From Pseudomonas putida (GTDB lineage Bacteria > Pseudomonadota > Gammaproteobacteria > Pseudomonadales > Pseudomonadaceae), in assembly GCF_022627325.1 (NCBI RefSeq), contig NZ_JAETZZ010000004.1, forward strand, positions 1-64,000: DNA of 64,000 bases, given 5' to 3'. The notes under the pieces were generated by a model. The model searched no databases. It was given only the letters and a program-made list of their open reading frames with translations, and had not been told where the DNA came from. This document shows positions 1-7,045 of the stretch, in pieces. The position numbers and the translations under genes were made by a program. The first letter of the stretch is position 1, and each line of letters opens with the position of its first letter.

Positions 1-570
1 GTGCGCCCGAAGAAATACCGCTCCTATCGAGGCGCTGTCGGCAAAGTGGCAGCGAATGTGCTGGAGCGCAATTTTGTCGCGCAACGGCCGAACCAGAAGT
101 GGGTAACCGACGTTACCGAGTTCAAGGTAGCTCAACAGAAGCTCTACCTATCGCCCGTGATGGATTTGTACAACGGTGAAATCGTGGCCTACGAAATGGC
201 CAGTCGCCCGTGCTATAGCCTGGTTGGGAACATGCTCGGCAAAGCGCTCGATTGCCTGGGAGAGAAGCCGAAGCTTGTGCTGCATTCGGATCAAGGGTGG
301 CATTACCAGCAAGCCCAGTACCGCCGTGTGCTCAGCGAGCGCGGTGTAAAACAGGGCATGTCTCGAAAAGGCAATTGCCTGGACAACGCGGCTATGGAAA
401 GCTTCTTCGGCACGCTCAAATCCGAGTTTTTCTACCTGAAGCGTTTCACGAACATTGATGAGCTGAGAGCGGGTCTGGATGAGTACATTCACTACTACAA
501 CCATGATCGCATCAAGCTCAGGCTCAATGGCCTGAGCCCTGTGGAGTACAGGACTCGGGCTGCAGCTTAA
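1..570 (+). CDS. IS3-family transposase OrfB, C-terminal part (partial at window edge)
   Basis: This is the catalytic part of an IS3-family (IS150-like) DDE transposase. The rve integrase core is intact: first Asp in VTDVTEF, second in HSDQGWHYQ, and the Glu in ESFFGTLKSE, followed by the usual C-terminal YNHDRIKLRLNGLSP motif. The protein normally has an N-terminal HTH_21-type region before this point, so the GTG at position 1 is almost certainly an internal codon and the gene continues to the left. Stop TAA is at 568-570, just before the terminal repeat. In the family the protein is made as an OrfAB fusion by frameshifting; orfA is not in view. Confidence 0.88.
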   Translation: MRPKKYRSYRGAVGKVAANVLERNFVAQRPNQKWVTDVTEFKVAQQKLYLSPVMDLYNGEIVAYEMASRPCYSLVGNMLGKALDCLGEKPKLVLHSDQGWHYQQAQYRRVLSERGVKQGMSRKGNCLDNAAMESFFGTLKSEFFYLKRFTNIDELRAGLDEYIHYYNHDRIKLRLNGLSPVEYRTRAAA

Positions 571-598
571 AACTGTCCAACTTTTGGGGGGCAGTCCA
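1..598 (+). mobile_element. Right end of an IS3-family insertion sequence
   Basis: The window opens inside the element, so only the 3' part of orfB and the right terminal inverted repeat are seen. The repeat runs from about 573 to 598 and ends in the typical CA dinucleotide (...GGGCAGTCCA). The left end and orfA lie outside the window, so completeness and the target-site duplication cannot be judged. Confidence 0.85.
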
Positions 599-710
599 GA
601 GACCGCGCAGCTCTTCAGGTTGCGCTTTGCCAATTTCCAGAAGTAGACGCCCGTCCTGTGGCAGGAGCTGTCATGCTCAACGTCTAAAAGCTGGCGCGGT
701 CCCGGTGGGA

Positions 711-746
711 GCCGGCTTGCCGGCGATGGGCCGCGAAGCGGCCCCA
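711..746. repeat. REP element
   Basis: P. putida-type repetitive extragenic palindrome: GCCGGCTTGCCGGCGATGGG followed by the CCGCGAAGCGG hairpin. It lies between the IS end and the stop of the oprD-type gene. The same motif recurs near 3592, 5821, 25556, 36382 and 36461. Confidence 0.85.
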
Positions 747-765
747 GGCTATCGCCGGCCTCAGG

Positions 766-2100
766 TCAGAACACGTTCAACGGATAATCGACGATCACCC
801 GCAGTTCGTCGTTATCGCTGTTGCTGTCGATCGACGCATAGCCCTGGCCGCCGCGATGTACGGCATAGCGCACCAGTACCGACAGGTCCTTGAAGTCGCC
901 TTCCTGGAACACGTACTTCACATCCAGGTCACGTTCCCAGTGCTGGGCGTTCTTGCCGTCGGCGCGGTAGTAGTCGTAGTGGGTGTTGTTCTGGTCAGCC
1001 TTGGACAGGTCCGCCTCGCCGCGCGAGTACGACACGCTAGTGGTCAGGCCAGGCATGCCAAGGCCGGCGAAATCATAACCGTACTGCAGCTTCCACGAAC
1101 GCTCGTTGGGCGCGTTGAAGTCCGAGTACATGCGCGAGTTGTCCAGGTACACACTATCGCCCAGATTGATGTAGTCGAACGGCGTGTCGCCATTGACCCG
1201 CTGGTAGGCAGCAGTAACGCTGTGGTAGCCGGCGTTGACGGTGAAGTGCACGCTGTAGGTGTTGTTGTCGATCTTGCCCAGCAGCGCCTGGCCGGTGTCC
1301 TGGGTGTGGTAGAAGTGCACGCCCGGGTTGAGGCTGACCAGGTCGTTGACCACATAGATGTAGTCGAAATCAGCGTAGTACTGGTTCCAGATGTCCTTCA
1401 GCTCAGCGGCATAAAGGTTGGCCGTGATGTTCTCGCTACCGCTCCACGACGCGCCCGCCCAGTTCAGATGCTTGCTTTTGTCCTGCTCATCCAGCAAGCC
1501 GTAGTAGGTGTCGATGCGGCGGTGGCCGCTCTGGTTGTACGGCTTGGTGAAACTGACCTGGCCGCCTTCGAGCAGCAGGCCGTCGACGCTGGTGTTGGTC
1601 AGGCTGACGCCACGGAAGGTTTGCGGCAGCATGCGGGTTTCGCCACCGGCGATCACCGGGTTGGTCAGGAACAGGTCACCGGCTTTGAGTTCTGTGTCGA
1701 AGGCCTTGAGCTTGACCGCCGCGCCTGCGGTGGAGAACGCGTGGGGGGCAGCGCCCAGTTCACCGTTGTCCTTCACGTGCTTGGGCAGGATGCTGGTGCC
1801 GGCATGGCCGCCACCGCCATCGAGCTTAACGCCCAGCATGGCGTGCGCATCGAGGCCAAAGCCGACTACGCCGGGCGTGTAGCCCGATTCGAAGCGGACA
1901 ACCGCGCCCTGGCCCCACTCGCGGGTGTCGCGCACGCCGCGGTTGTGGTTGTCGCGGTTGAAGTAGGCATTGCGAAAATGCAGGTTGAATGACGACCCTT
2001 CGATGAAGCCATCAGCCTTGTCTTCATCTGCCTGGGCGGCGAAGGGAATCGTTGCAGTCAATGCAATGAACAACGGGGTAAAACGAAACGCGGAAGGCAC
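766..2100 (-). CDS. OprD-family outer membrane porin
   Basis: The 444-residue product has a signal peptide (residues 1-24, cleavage after AQA) followed by an OprD-family beta-barrel. The family signature near the mature N-terminus ([20 protein letters not shown]), the RGVSLTN segment, and the C-terminal [14 protein letters not shown] with terminal Phe for BAM recognition are all present. OprD porins are 18-strand channels for small carboxylates, amino acids or aromatic acids; the substrate cannot be read from sequence. It is a single gene on the minus strand, with a REP element after its stop. The start is chosen because it gives a proper signal peptide, with AAGGAGCTAG upstream. Confidence 0.93.
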   Translation of the reverse strand: MPSAFRFTPLFIALTATIPFAAQADEDKADGFIEGSSFNLHFRNAYFNRDNHNRGVRDTREWGQGAVVRFESGYTPGVVGFGLDAHAMLGVKLDGGGGHAGTSILPKHVKDNGELGAAPHAFSTAGAAVKLKAFDTELKAGDLFLTNPVIAGGETRMLPQTFRGVSLTNTSVDGLLLEGGQVSFTKPYNQSGHRRIDTYYGLLDEQDKSKHLNWAGASWSGSENITANLYAAELKDIWNQYYADFDYIYVVNDLVSLNPGVHFYHTQDTGQALLGKIDNNTYSVHFTVNAGYHSVTAAYQRVNGDTPFDYINLGDSVYLDNSRMYSDFNAPNERSWKLQYGYDFAGLGMPGLTTSVSYSRGEADLSKADQNNTHYDYYRADGKNAQHWERDLDVKYVFQEGDFKDLSVLVRYAVHRGGQGYASIDSNSDNDELRVIVDYPLNVF

Positions 2101-2201
2101 CGGTACTAGCTCCTTTGGTCTGACGGTGGGGCAGTTTTTATTTTTGAATGTGCAACTTTCTTGTTAGAGAAATAACGGCCGGGCTGATCGTCAACGCACA
2201 T

Positions 2202-2234
2202 AAAAAAAGCCGCTGATCGGCAGCGGCTTTAAAA
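2202..2234 (-). terminator. Rho-independent terminator of the 2305-2526 gene
   Basis: A 10-bp stem AAAGCCGCTG/CAGCGGCTTT with a 5-nt loop. On the minus strand it is followed by a run of T residues, so it ends transcription from the small gene upstream at 2305-2526. Confidence 0.85.
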
Positions 2235-2304
2235 GGCTAACATATCGGCGCCGGGGGTGCCCATGGTGTAGCCGGGGGGAAACGGGAGCGGCAGTGGTGC
2301 GCGA

Positions 2305-2526
2305 TCAGCCTTCGGCATTGGCGTCGCTGTGAACCCGGGAGGCTGTCTGTTCTGCATCTTTGCCTGCGTCGACCTTGTGCGCGACAGCCTCTTGGGCTTG
2401 CTGGTGCACAGCGGCCAGCGCTGCATTACGGGCGACGAAAGCCGGGGATTCTTCGGCCATGGCCAGGGGCGACAACAACAGGGAAGACAGAACGAAAACG
2501 CTGGCAATACCCATACTGTTGGACAT
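2305..2526 (-). CDS. Small secreted protein of unknown function
   Basis: The product has 73 residues with an N-terminal signal peptide (hydrophobic segment VFVLSSLLLSPLAMA, probable cleavage before EESPAF). The mature part is a short, Ala/Gln/His-rich, probably helical chain (AALAAVHQQAQEAVAHKVDAG). The start at 2526 is favoured over longer in-frame readings because it has AAGAAGG at good spacing and gives a proper signal sequence. The gene is monocistronic with its own terminator. It faintly recalls the short PtrA-like periplasmic proteins of pseudomonads, but I cannot assign it. Confidence 0.7.
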   Translation of the reverse strand: MSNSMGIASVFVLSSLLLSPLAMAEESPAFVARNAALAAVHQQAQEAVAHKVDAGKDAEQTASRVHSDANAEG

Positions 2527-2770
2527 GTTGAAACTACCTTCTTGCGCTGCAAGTGCTAATGGAGACAGGGCTAAAGTTAGTCGCTTCATGGCCTTGGAAA
2601 CAGCGCCTGGCGCGATAAGCACTGTTGCGCAAAAGGTAACTATCCCTGCAAAAACCGTCACCCCTTCGCCGCGAAAGCCTGCAGTTTGACAGCGTTGAGA
2701 GGTTGGAGCGGGGGAGCTGGCAGCCCCACGCGATCGTGGTCGATTCATGCCTCTGGGTCCTCTAGCCCGT

Positions 2771-2860
2771 AAGAAGATTCTGAATCTGAAACCAGATGCT
2801 TCAAGAGTGCGGCCATGAGGAATTATCCTACGCGCTCTGTCGGATGGCGTCTGATAGTCG
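2771..2860 (+). promoter_or_regulatory. Conserved upstream block of C4-type module 1
   Basis: About 90 bp match the block at 33897-33985 at roughly 80% identity. Shared parts are TTCTGAATCTGAAACCA, ATGCTTCA, GAATTATC-TAC (likely -10 area) and a 21-bp imperfect inverted repeat at 2837-2857 (CTGTCGGATGGCGTCTGATAG, 10-bp arms allowing G-T) that may be an operator. The block is the likely promoter region of the leader and genes downstream. The promoter elements are inferred. Confidence 0.55.
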
Positions 2861-2910
2861 GGGAAATGCTTCAGCGATAACTTCGCTGTTCGCCACAACG
2901 GCGAGCGGCC

Positions 2911-3077
2911 GTGAGAAGCCGCAGCTGTATCCAGGATGCCATTTTTCATGGCAGCCGTGCGTGTGCGGGCTTCGGTCCGGGCCGCGGTTCCTGGACGCGG
3001 TCTTCTCACCTCGCGTACGGCTGCCACCCAATCCGTGAGAAGAACAAGGTGGTCGCTTTCCAGTAGCATCTTCAGGA
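2911..3077 (+). promoter_or_regulatory. a1/b1 and a2/b2 target segments of C4-type module 1
   Basis: Upstream targets: a1 GTGAGAAG (2911-2918) and b1 TCCAGGA (2930-2936). Downstream targets: a2 GTGAGAAG (3035-3042) and b2 CAGGA (3073-3077), the last overlapping the Shine-Dalgarno sequence AGGAAAG of the 3086 gene. All are complementary to a' (3002-3009) or b' (2989-2995) in the structured RNA between them. The nested order a-b, b'-a', a-b is the one known for the P1/P7 c4 locus. Confidence 0.7.
2950..3025 (+). ncRNA. C4-like antisense RNA, copy 1
   Basis: A three-way junction is visible. P1 is 14 bp (2950-2963 with 3012-3025); P2 is CGGGC-UUCG-GUCCG (2966-2979); P3 is GGCCGCG/CGCGGUC (2980-2986 with 2996-3002). 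The P3 loop holds b' UCCUGGA, and the strand between P3 and the closing stem holds a' CUUCUCAC. Copy 2 at 34077-34153 keeps the fold with compensatory changes. The architecture is that of the phage P1/P7 c4 antisense RNA (Rfam C4 family, from memory). The expected action is base pairing with a1/b1 and a2/b2 of its own leader, blocking the ribosome site of the downstream gene. Confidence 0.75.
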
Positions 3078-3085
3078 AAGTCATC

Positions 3086-3340
3086 ATGAAAAAAATCGTT
3101 CCCGATCCACCGATCGCATTCCCGATCCCTTACATCACAATAATCGCCGGCCTCCCCGCCGAGGACGCCAAGGCTCACGCTGCCACGCTGATGGACTGCT
3201 TCTGCAAAACCAGCCAGCTCTACCTCGACACCGAAGCCGAAGACCATCGCTACGCGCTGCTGGAAAACCTCGGCATCCTCACTGAACTGCTGCGTGTCCT
3301 TGTCGCCCATATGGCGATGCAGGAGATCAACCGTGAGTGA
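3086..3340 (+). CDS. Small protein, DUF6124-like (tentative), first gene of C4-type module 1
   Basis: An 84-residue soluble protein, MKKIVPDPPIAFP..., with no signal or membrane segment and a mostly helical C-terminal half. The start at 3086 has AGGAAAG upstream and aligns exactly with the start of the paralogue at 34215. It overlaps the next gene by 8 nt, so the two are probably translationally coupled. The function is unknown; the DUF6124 label rests on recalled pseudomonad proteins beginning MKKxVPDPP and is tentative. The gene lies directly behind a C4-like RNA whose b' loop can pair with its ribosome-binding region, so translation is probably repressed by that RNA. Confidence 0.8.
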   Translation: MKKIVPDPPIAFPIPYITIIAGLPAEDAKAHAATLMDCFCKTSQLYLDTEAEDHRYALLENLGILTELLRVLVAHMAMQEINRE

Positions 3341-3584
3341 TGAACTGAAATTGCGCAGCACAGCCGGTAAGGAAACATTCCTCGGGTTGTACGCCATCCA
3401 GCCGGGCATACCGCTCAATCATGCGTTCGATGAGCTGTCGGTCTTGCTCGGTTGTATCCGGCATTTGAGCGAGGAAGCCGAGATGGAGGGCAACATGATC
3501 GCTGGCAGTGCGGCACGCATTCTCAGTGCCATGGCCAAAGCATTGATCAACGACATGGAAATGGGCATGAACCGCAGCGCCTAA
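3333..3584 (+). CDS. DUF3077-like protein, second gene of C4-type module 1
   Basis: An 83-residue soluble protein with GTG start, chosen because it aligns with the ATG start of the paralogue at 34462 and has AGGAG nine bases upstream. The central FDELSVLLGCIRHLSEEAEMEGN and AARILSAMAKALINDME segments fit the pseudomonad family DUF3077, of unknown function. It is nearly identical to the protein at 34462-34713 over its last 60 residues, so this is a recent or conserved paralogue pair. It starts inside the last codons of the upstream gene. The two small proteins may form a pair, but nothing in the sequence shows partners. Confidence 0.8.
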   Translation: MSDELKLRSTAGKETFLGLYAIQPGIPLNHAFDELSVLLGCIRHLSEEAEMEGNMIAGSAARILSAMAKALINDMEMGMNRSA

Positions 3585-3591
3585 GCGGTTG

Positions 3592-3632
3592 TGGGGCCGC
3601 TTTGCGGCCCATCGCCGGCAAGCCCGGCACCC
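3592..3632. repeat. REP element
   Basis: GGGGCCGCTTTGCGGCCC hairpin followed by ATCGCCGGCAAGCCCGGC, in the opposite orientation to the REP at 711. Confidence 0.8.
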
Positions 3633-3699
3633 ACTTGGATTGCACTGGCCTCTAGAAATTGGGCAAGACGGGCGCTTGCACAGGTAAAGCGCAGGCTTG

Positions 3700-4434
3700 T
3701 CAGAAGCCGATGAAGGCGTAGTACTGCGAAGGCGTGTCGCCGGCCTGCAAACCCTGCGCCTGCAGGCTGGCCAGCAGGGCTGCGTCCTGAACGTGCAAGG
3801 CCCACGGCGCACCGTGCGGTGCCGGTATATCCGCCAGCGCTGCAGCCAAGGCCCCCATGTCTGGAAGGTAGGCCGTGAAACCATTGCCCTTGAGCGCGCT
3901 GGTGGTCATGCCCAAGGCCTGGCACACGGCAACCTTGGCCGCGATGTCATCGCGATCTGCCTGCCGCGACGCCTGCACCAGTGCCTGCAGCGCCGGGTCC
4001 ACCGGCAATGAACCATGAATCAGCTCAGGCCCTTGCTCCCAAGCCTCGGGCGGGCAGTCCTTGTTCTCTGGCCGGAGTGGAATGTGCGGGTTGATTTCCA
4101 CCGGGTAGATGCGGCAAACCAGCGGCCGGCTCTCGTAGATGGTGCACAGGTCGTTTTCGTCCAGGTTGCGGCAGCGCCCAGGGTTGAACGCGGCAAAGGT
4201 CACCGAAACCCGCACCTCGCTGTCGCCGCAAGGCACCGGGTGCGAGCGGCGCAGCACATGCTCACGCTGGTCTGCCGGCATCCCTGGGCCGTCCTCCACA
4301 AAGGCTTCGATCAGCACCACCACCTGGCCGCCGGAGGCCGCCCACTGGCGCGCCTCGGCCAAGGTCAGTGGCACATGGTGGCCGGTGCAGCACTGGCCAC
4401 AGCCGGTACAGGCAAAACGCAAAGAGTCGTTCAC
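3700..4434 (-). CDS. YkgJ-family cysteine-cluster protein
   Basis: The 244-residue product carries the N-terminal CxxCxxCC cluster (CTGCGQCC, near residues 10-17) and later Cys residues in CRNLDENDLCTIYESRPLVCRIYP, as in the putative zinc- or iron-chelating YkgJ family (CxxCxxCC domain). The biochemical role is not established. The GTG start at 4434 is preferred to the longer reading because it overlaps the upstream stop codon by 4 nt (GTGA), a typical coupled arrangement, and the family begins just before the cluster. It is the second gene of a two-gene minus-strand unit. Confidence 0.82.
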   Translation of the reverse strand: MNDSLRFACTGCGQCCTGHHVPLTLAEARQWAASGGQVVVLIEAFVEDGPGMPADQREHVLRRSHPVPCGDSEVRVSVTFAAFNPGRCRNLDENDLCTIYESRPLVCRIYPVEINPHIPLRPENKDCPPEAWEQGPELIHGSLPVDPALQALVQASRQADRDDIAAKVAVCQALGMTTSALKGNGFTAYLPDMGALAAALADIPAPHGAPWALHVQDAALLASLQAQGLQAGDTPSQYYAFIGF

Positions 4435-4742
4435 TTGGCGCCCAGGTTCCATTCGCTGACGAAGGCCCGCTGCTGCTGGCGGTCGTACAGGCACAGCTCG
4501 GAGCCGGTGCGTCGCTGCATGTGCTTTTGTGGATACACCCCTTCGATGACCAGGGCGCTGAAGCCCACCTGGTCATCGAACTCCGCAGGTTTGCCGCGGG
4601 CGTGGGCATCCTTGAACTGGCTGGCGGCCAGGCAGGCCTTGAGCATCTGCTGGCGTTGTTCGTTCCAGGCCTGGCTGCTGGAGGCCTGGGCAACACCGCT
4701 GAAAACGGCGCAGGCGATCAGGAGAGAGCTGAAAAACTTCAT
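4431..4742 (-). CDS. Small secreted protein of unknown function
   Basis: A 103-residue protein with a clear signal peptide (MKFFSSLLIACAVFSGVAQA, cleavage near residue 20). The mature chain has two Cys residues that could form a disulfide and no recognisable domain. It is translated just ahead of the YkgJ-type gene, whose start overlaps its stop. I do not recognise the family. Confidence 0.72.
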   Translation of the reverse strand: MKFFSSLLIACAVFSGVAQASSSQAWNEQRQQMLKACLAASQFKDAHARGKPAEFDDQVGFSALVIEGVYPQKHMQRRTGSELCLYDRQQQRAFVSEWNLGAK

Positions 4743-4839
4743 ACGCTATACCGTGAAACGTTCGAGGGTGGCGAAGTATGACCGACTCATCCCTGGCAAC
4801 AGGCCAGGGAGTTTGTCGCTGGATATGACAGCACGGCCT

Positions 4840-5751
4840 TCATCGTTCGGCAAACACTACCGTGCGCGCCGCCACCACCAGGCAATCGGTCAGCTCCGGG
4901 GAGGAGAACTTGGTGAGGATGGCATTGGCCCCGGCCAGCCTGGCCTTCTCGGCACTCATCGCGCTGTCCAGCGAGGTGTGCAGCAGCACGTAAAGGTGCT
5001 GGAAGTCCGGTGTTTCACGCAGCGTGCGGGTGAAGGCATAGCCGTCCATCTCCGACATCTCGATGTCGGACACGATGATGTTTATCTCCTGCGCAGTACC
5101 TTGCAGCTCCAGCAGCACGTTGATCGCATCCTTGGCACTGCGGGCGGTGTGGCAGTCGATGCCCAGGTTACGCAGGGTGTGCACCGACTGCTGCAGCGCC
5201 ACTTGGCTGTCGTCCACCACCAGGATGTTGGCGGCGGCCAGCAGGCTGGCGTCTTCTTCGTTCAGTTTGCCCGGAGCAGGCTCCGGCTCCGGCGGGGCGA
5301 TGGCGTGGATCACCTTTTCGATGTCCAGCACCTGCACCAAGGTGTTGTCGACGCGGGTCACGCCGGTGATGAACGAGCGGTTGCCCGAGCCAAAGGGCGG
5401 CGGTTTGATGTCGGTACTCAGGCAGTGGACGATGCGGCTCACTGCCTGCACATGCAGGCCCTGGCGCGAGCGGCTGATCTCGGTGACGATCAGGCAGCCA
5501 CCGTCGGGGTCGGCCAGTGGGCGTTCACCGATGGCCCGCGACAGGTCGATCACCGACAGCGGGTTGCCGCGCAGGGTCGCCACGCCTTTCACGTGGGGGT
5601 GCGATTCGGGCAACTTGGTCAGCGACGGGCAAGGGATGATCTCGCTGACCTTGAGCAGGTTGATTGCCATCAGCTTGCCGCTGCGCAGGGTGAACAGCAG
5701 CAGGGACAACGCGTCCGCGCGGGCATTTTGCGTGGCCATGGTGACCTTCAT
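4840..5751 (-). CDS. cheV: Chemotaxis coupling/response-regulator protein CheV
   Basis: A 303-residue fusion of an N-terminal CheW-like coupling domain (about residues 15-155) and a C-terminal receiver domain (about 172-300). The receiver has the acidic pair in VVDDSQ, the phospho-acceptor Asp in VSDIEMSEMDG, the Ser/Thr switch in LHTSLDS and the Lys in LTKFSS. CheV links chemoreceptors to CheA and is modulated by phosphorylation. The gene stands alone on the minus strand, with no other chemotaxis genes nearby. An in-frame ATG four codons in (MATQNARAD) is an alternative start. Confidence 0.93.
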   Translation of the reverse strand: MKVTMATQNARADALSLLLFTLRSGKLMAINLLKVSEIIPCPSLTKLPESHPHVKGVATLRGNPLSVIDLSRAIGERPLADPDGGCLIVTEISRSRQGLHVQAVSRIVHCLSTDIKPPPFGSGNRSFITGVTRVDNTLVQVLDIEKVIHAIAPPEPEPAPGKLNEEDASLLAAANILVVDDSQVALQQSVHTLRNLGIDCHTARSAKDAINVLLELQGTAQEINIIVSDIEMSEMDGYAFTRTLRETPDFQHLYVLLHTSLDSAMSAEKARLAGANAILTKFSSPELTDCLVVAARTVVFAER

Positions 5752-5820
5752 GGAAGACAGGGGATAACCGGTTATCGGCCTGTTCGGGCCAGGCTTTAAC
5801 TTGGCGGTAGCCTTCGCTGG

Positions 5821-5862
5821 CCCTATCGCCGGCTTGCCGGCGATGGCCGCGCAGCGGCCCCT
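5821..5862. repeat. REP element
   Basis: ATCGCCGGCTTGCCGGCGAT followed by GGCCGCGCAGCGGCC, between cheV and the stop codon of the HlyD-type gene. Confidence 0.8.
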
Positions 5863-7045
5863 AGCGCTCGCGCAAGGCTTCCTTGGCCCGGTTCAGCGGC
5901 TTGATCAGGTAATCGAGAATGGTTTTCTCACCGGTGCGGATATCCACCGTGGCAATCATCCCCGGCACGATCGCAAAGCGCTTGCCGGCCTTGTTCTGCA
6001 GGCTGTCCTGCTCGGTACGGATAAACACCCGGTAGTAATAGATTTCCGGCTTCACCTCATCCTGCAGGGTGTCCGGCGAGATGCCCACCACCTTGCCTTC
6101 CAACCCGCCATACACCGAATAGTCATAGGCACTGATCTTCACCTTGGCCGCCTGGTCGGGGTGGATGAAGGCGATGTCGCGGGGGGCGATGCGCGTCTCG
6201 ATCAGCAAGCGTTCGTCCATCGGCACGATCTTCATCACCTGCCCACCAGGCTGTACCACCCCGCCCAGGGTGTTGACCTCTATGTCCTTGACGATGCCCC
6301 GCACCGGCGAGCGCAAGGTCAGGCGTGACAGCGAATCGCTGCGCCCGCGGATCACTTCCGAGAGGCTGTCGGCTTCGGCGCTGGCCTTGGCCAGTTCTTC
6401 GCGGGCGCGTACCAGATAATCGGAGCGCGCTTCATTGGCCTTGAGCTCGAGTTCCGAGCGCTGGCGGTTGAGGCGGATCACTTCGACCCGGCTGGAGGCC
6501 CCCATCTTGGCGAGGTTCTCGGTAATCTGCAGTTCGCTGCGCACCAGCCGCAGCGAGTCCTCGATACCCGCCAGGGTCTGCTCCAGGCCGCGGCGGCGGG
6601 TCTGGTACAGCGCGGTTTCGGCGTCGATCAGCTCCGGCGAGTCGCGCAGGCTGTCAGGGAAAACCAGCGGCTTGCCGGTGACCTCGGCGCGCAAGCGGGC
6701 AACGCTGGCGGTGGCCGCACGGTACTTGGCCTCACTTTCACCGACACTGGAGGCCGTCTTGGTCGGGTCGAGCTGGGCCAGCACCTGGCCGCGCTCGACC
6801 AGATCGCCTTCGGCCACGTTCATCTCGGCGACGATGCCGCCCTCGAACGACTGGATCACTTGCTCGCGCGAGCTGGGGATCACCTTGCCGGTGCCGGTAG
6901 AGACTTCGGTGACCTCGAACCAGGCAGCCCAGGCCAGGAACGCGGCCAGCATCAGTGCGCACACGGTGATCACGCGGCCGGCGCGCAGCACGGCCTGATC
7001 GTCCTGGCCATCGAGGTAGGACGCGGGGAGTTCATGGTTGCTCAT
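5861..7045 (-). CDS. lapJ: Type I secretion membrane-fusion (HlyD-family) protein, LapJ-like
   Basis: A 394-residue adaptor: short cytoplasmic N-terminus, one transmembrane segment (about residues 28-48), biotinyl-lipoyl-like strands with GTGKVIPSSREQVIQSFEGG, a long coiled-coil hairpin (about 85-260) and a C-terminal beta domain. This is the HlyD/LapC type that bridges the inner-membrane ABC exporter to TolC. It overlaps the ABC gene by 4 nt and is the last gene of the exporter set downstream of the LapF adhesin. The lapHIJ names follow P. putida usage as I recall it; the role is inferred from context and family. Confidence 0.88.
   Translation of the reverse strand: MSNHELPASYLDGQDDQAVLRAGRVITVCALMLAAFLAWAAWFEVTEVSTGTGKVIPSSREQVIQSFEGGIVAEMNVAEGDLVERGQVLAQLDPTKTASSVGESEAKYRAATASVARLRAEVTGKPLVFPDSLRDSPELIDAETALYQTRRRGLEQTLAGIEDSLRLVRSELQITENLAKMGASSRVEVIRLNRQRSELELKANEARSDYLVRAREELAKASAEADSLSEVIRGRSDSLSRLTLRSPVRGIVKDIEVNTLGGVVQPGGQVMKIVPMDERLLIETRIAPRDIAFIHPDQAAKVKISAYDYSVYGGLEGKVVGISPDTLQDEVKPEIYYYRVFIRTEQDSLQNKAGKRFAIVPGMIATVDIRTGEKTILDYLIKPLNRAKEALRER

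Noticed and set aside
2527..3087. Upstream part of the 260-codon minus-strand frame ending in the small secreted protein
   Set aside because: It covers the C4-type leader on the other strand; the signal peptide and RBS place the true start at 2526.
4015..5799. 594-codon plus-strand frame opposite cheV and the ykgJ-type gene
   Set aside because: Shadow frame; cheV on the other strand has clear domains and motifs.
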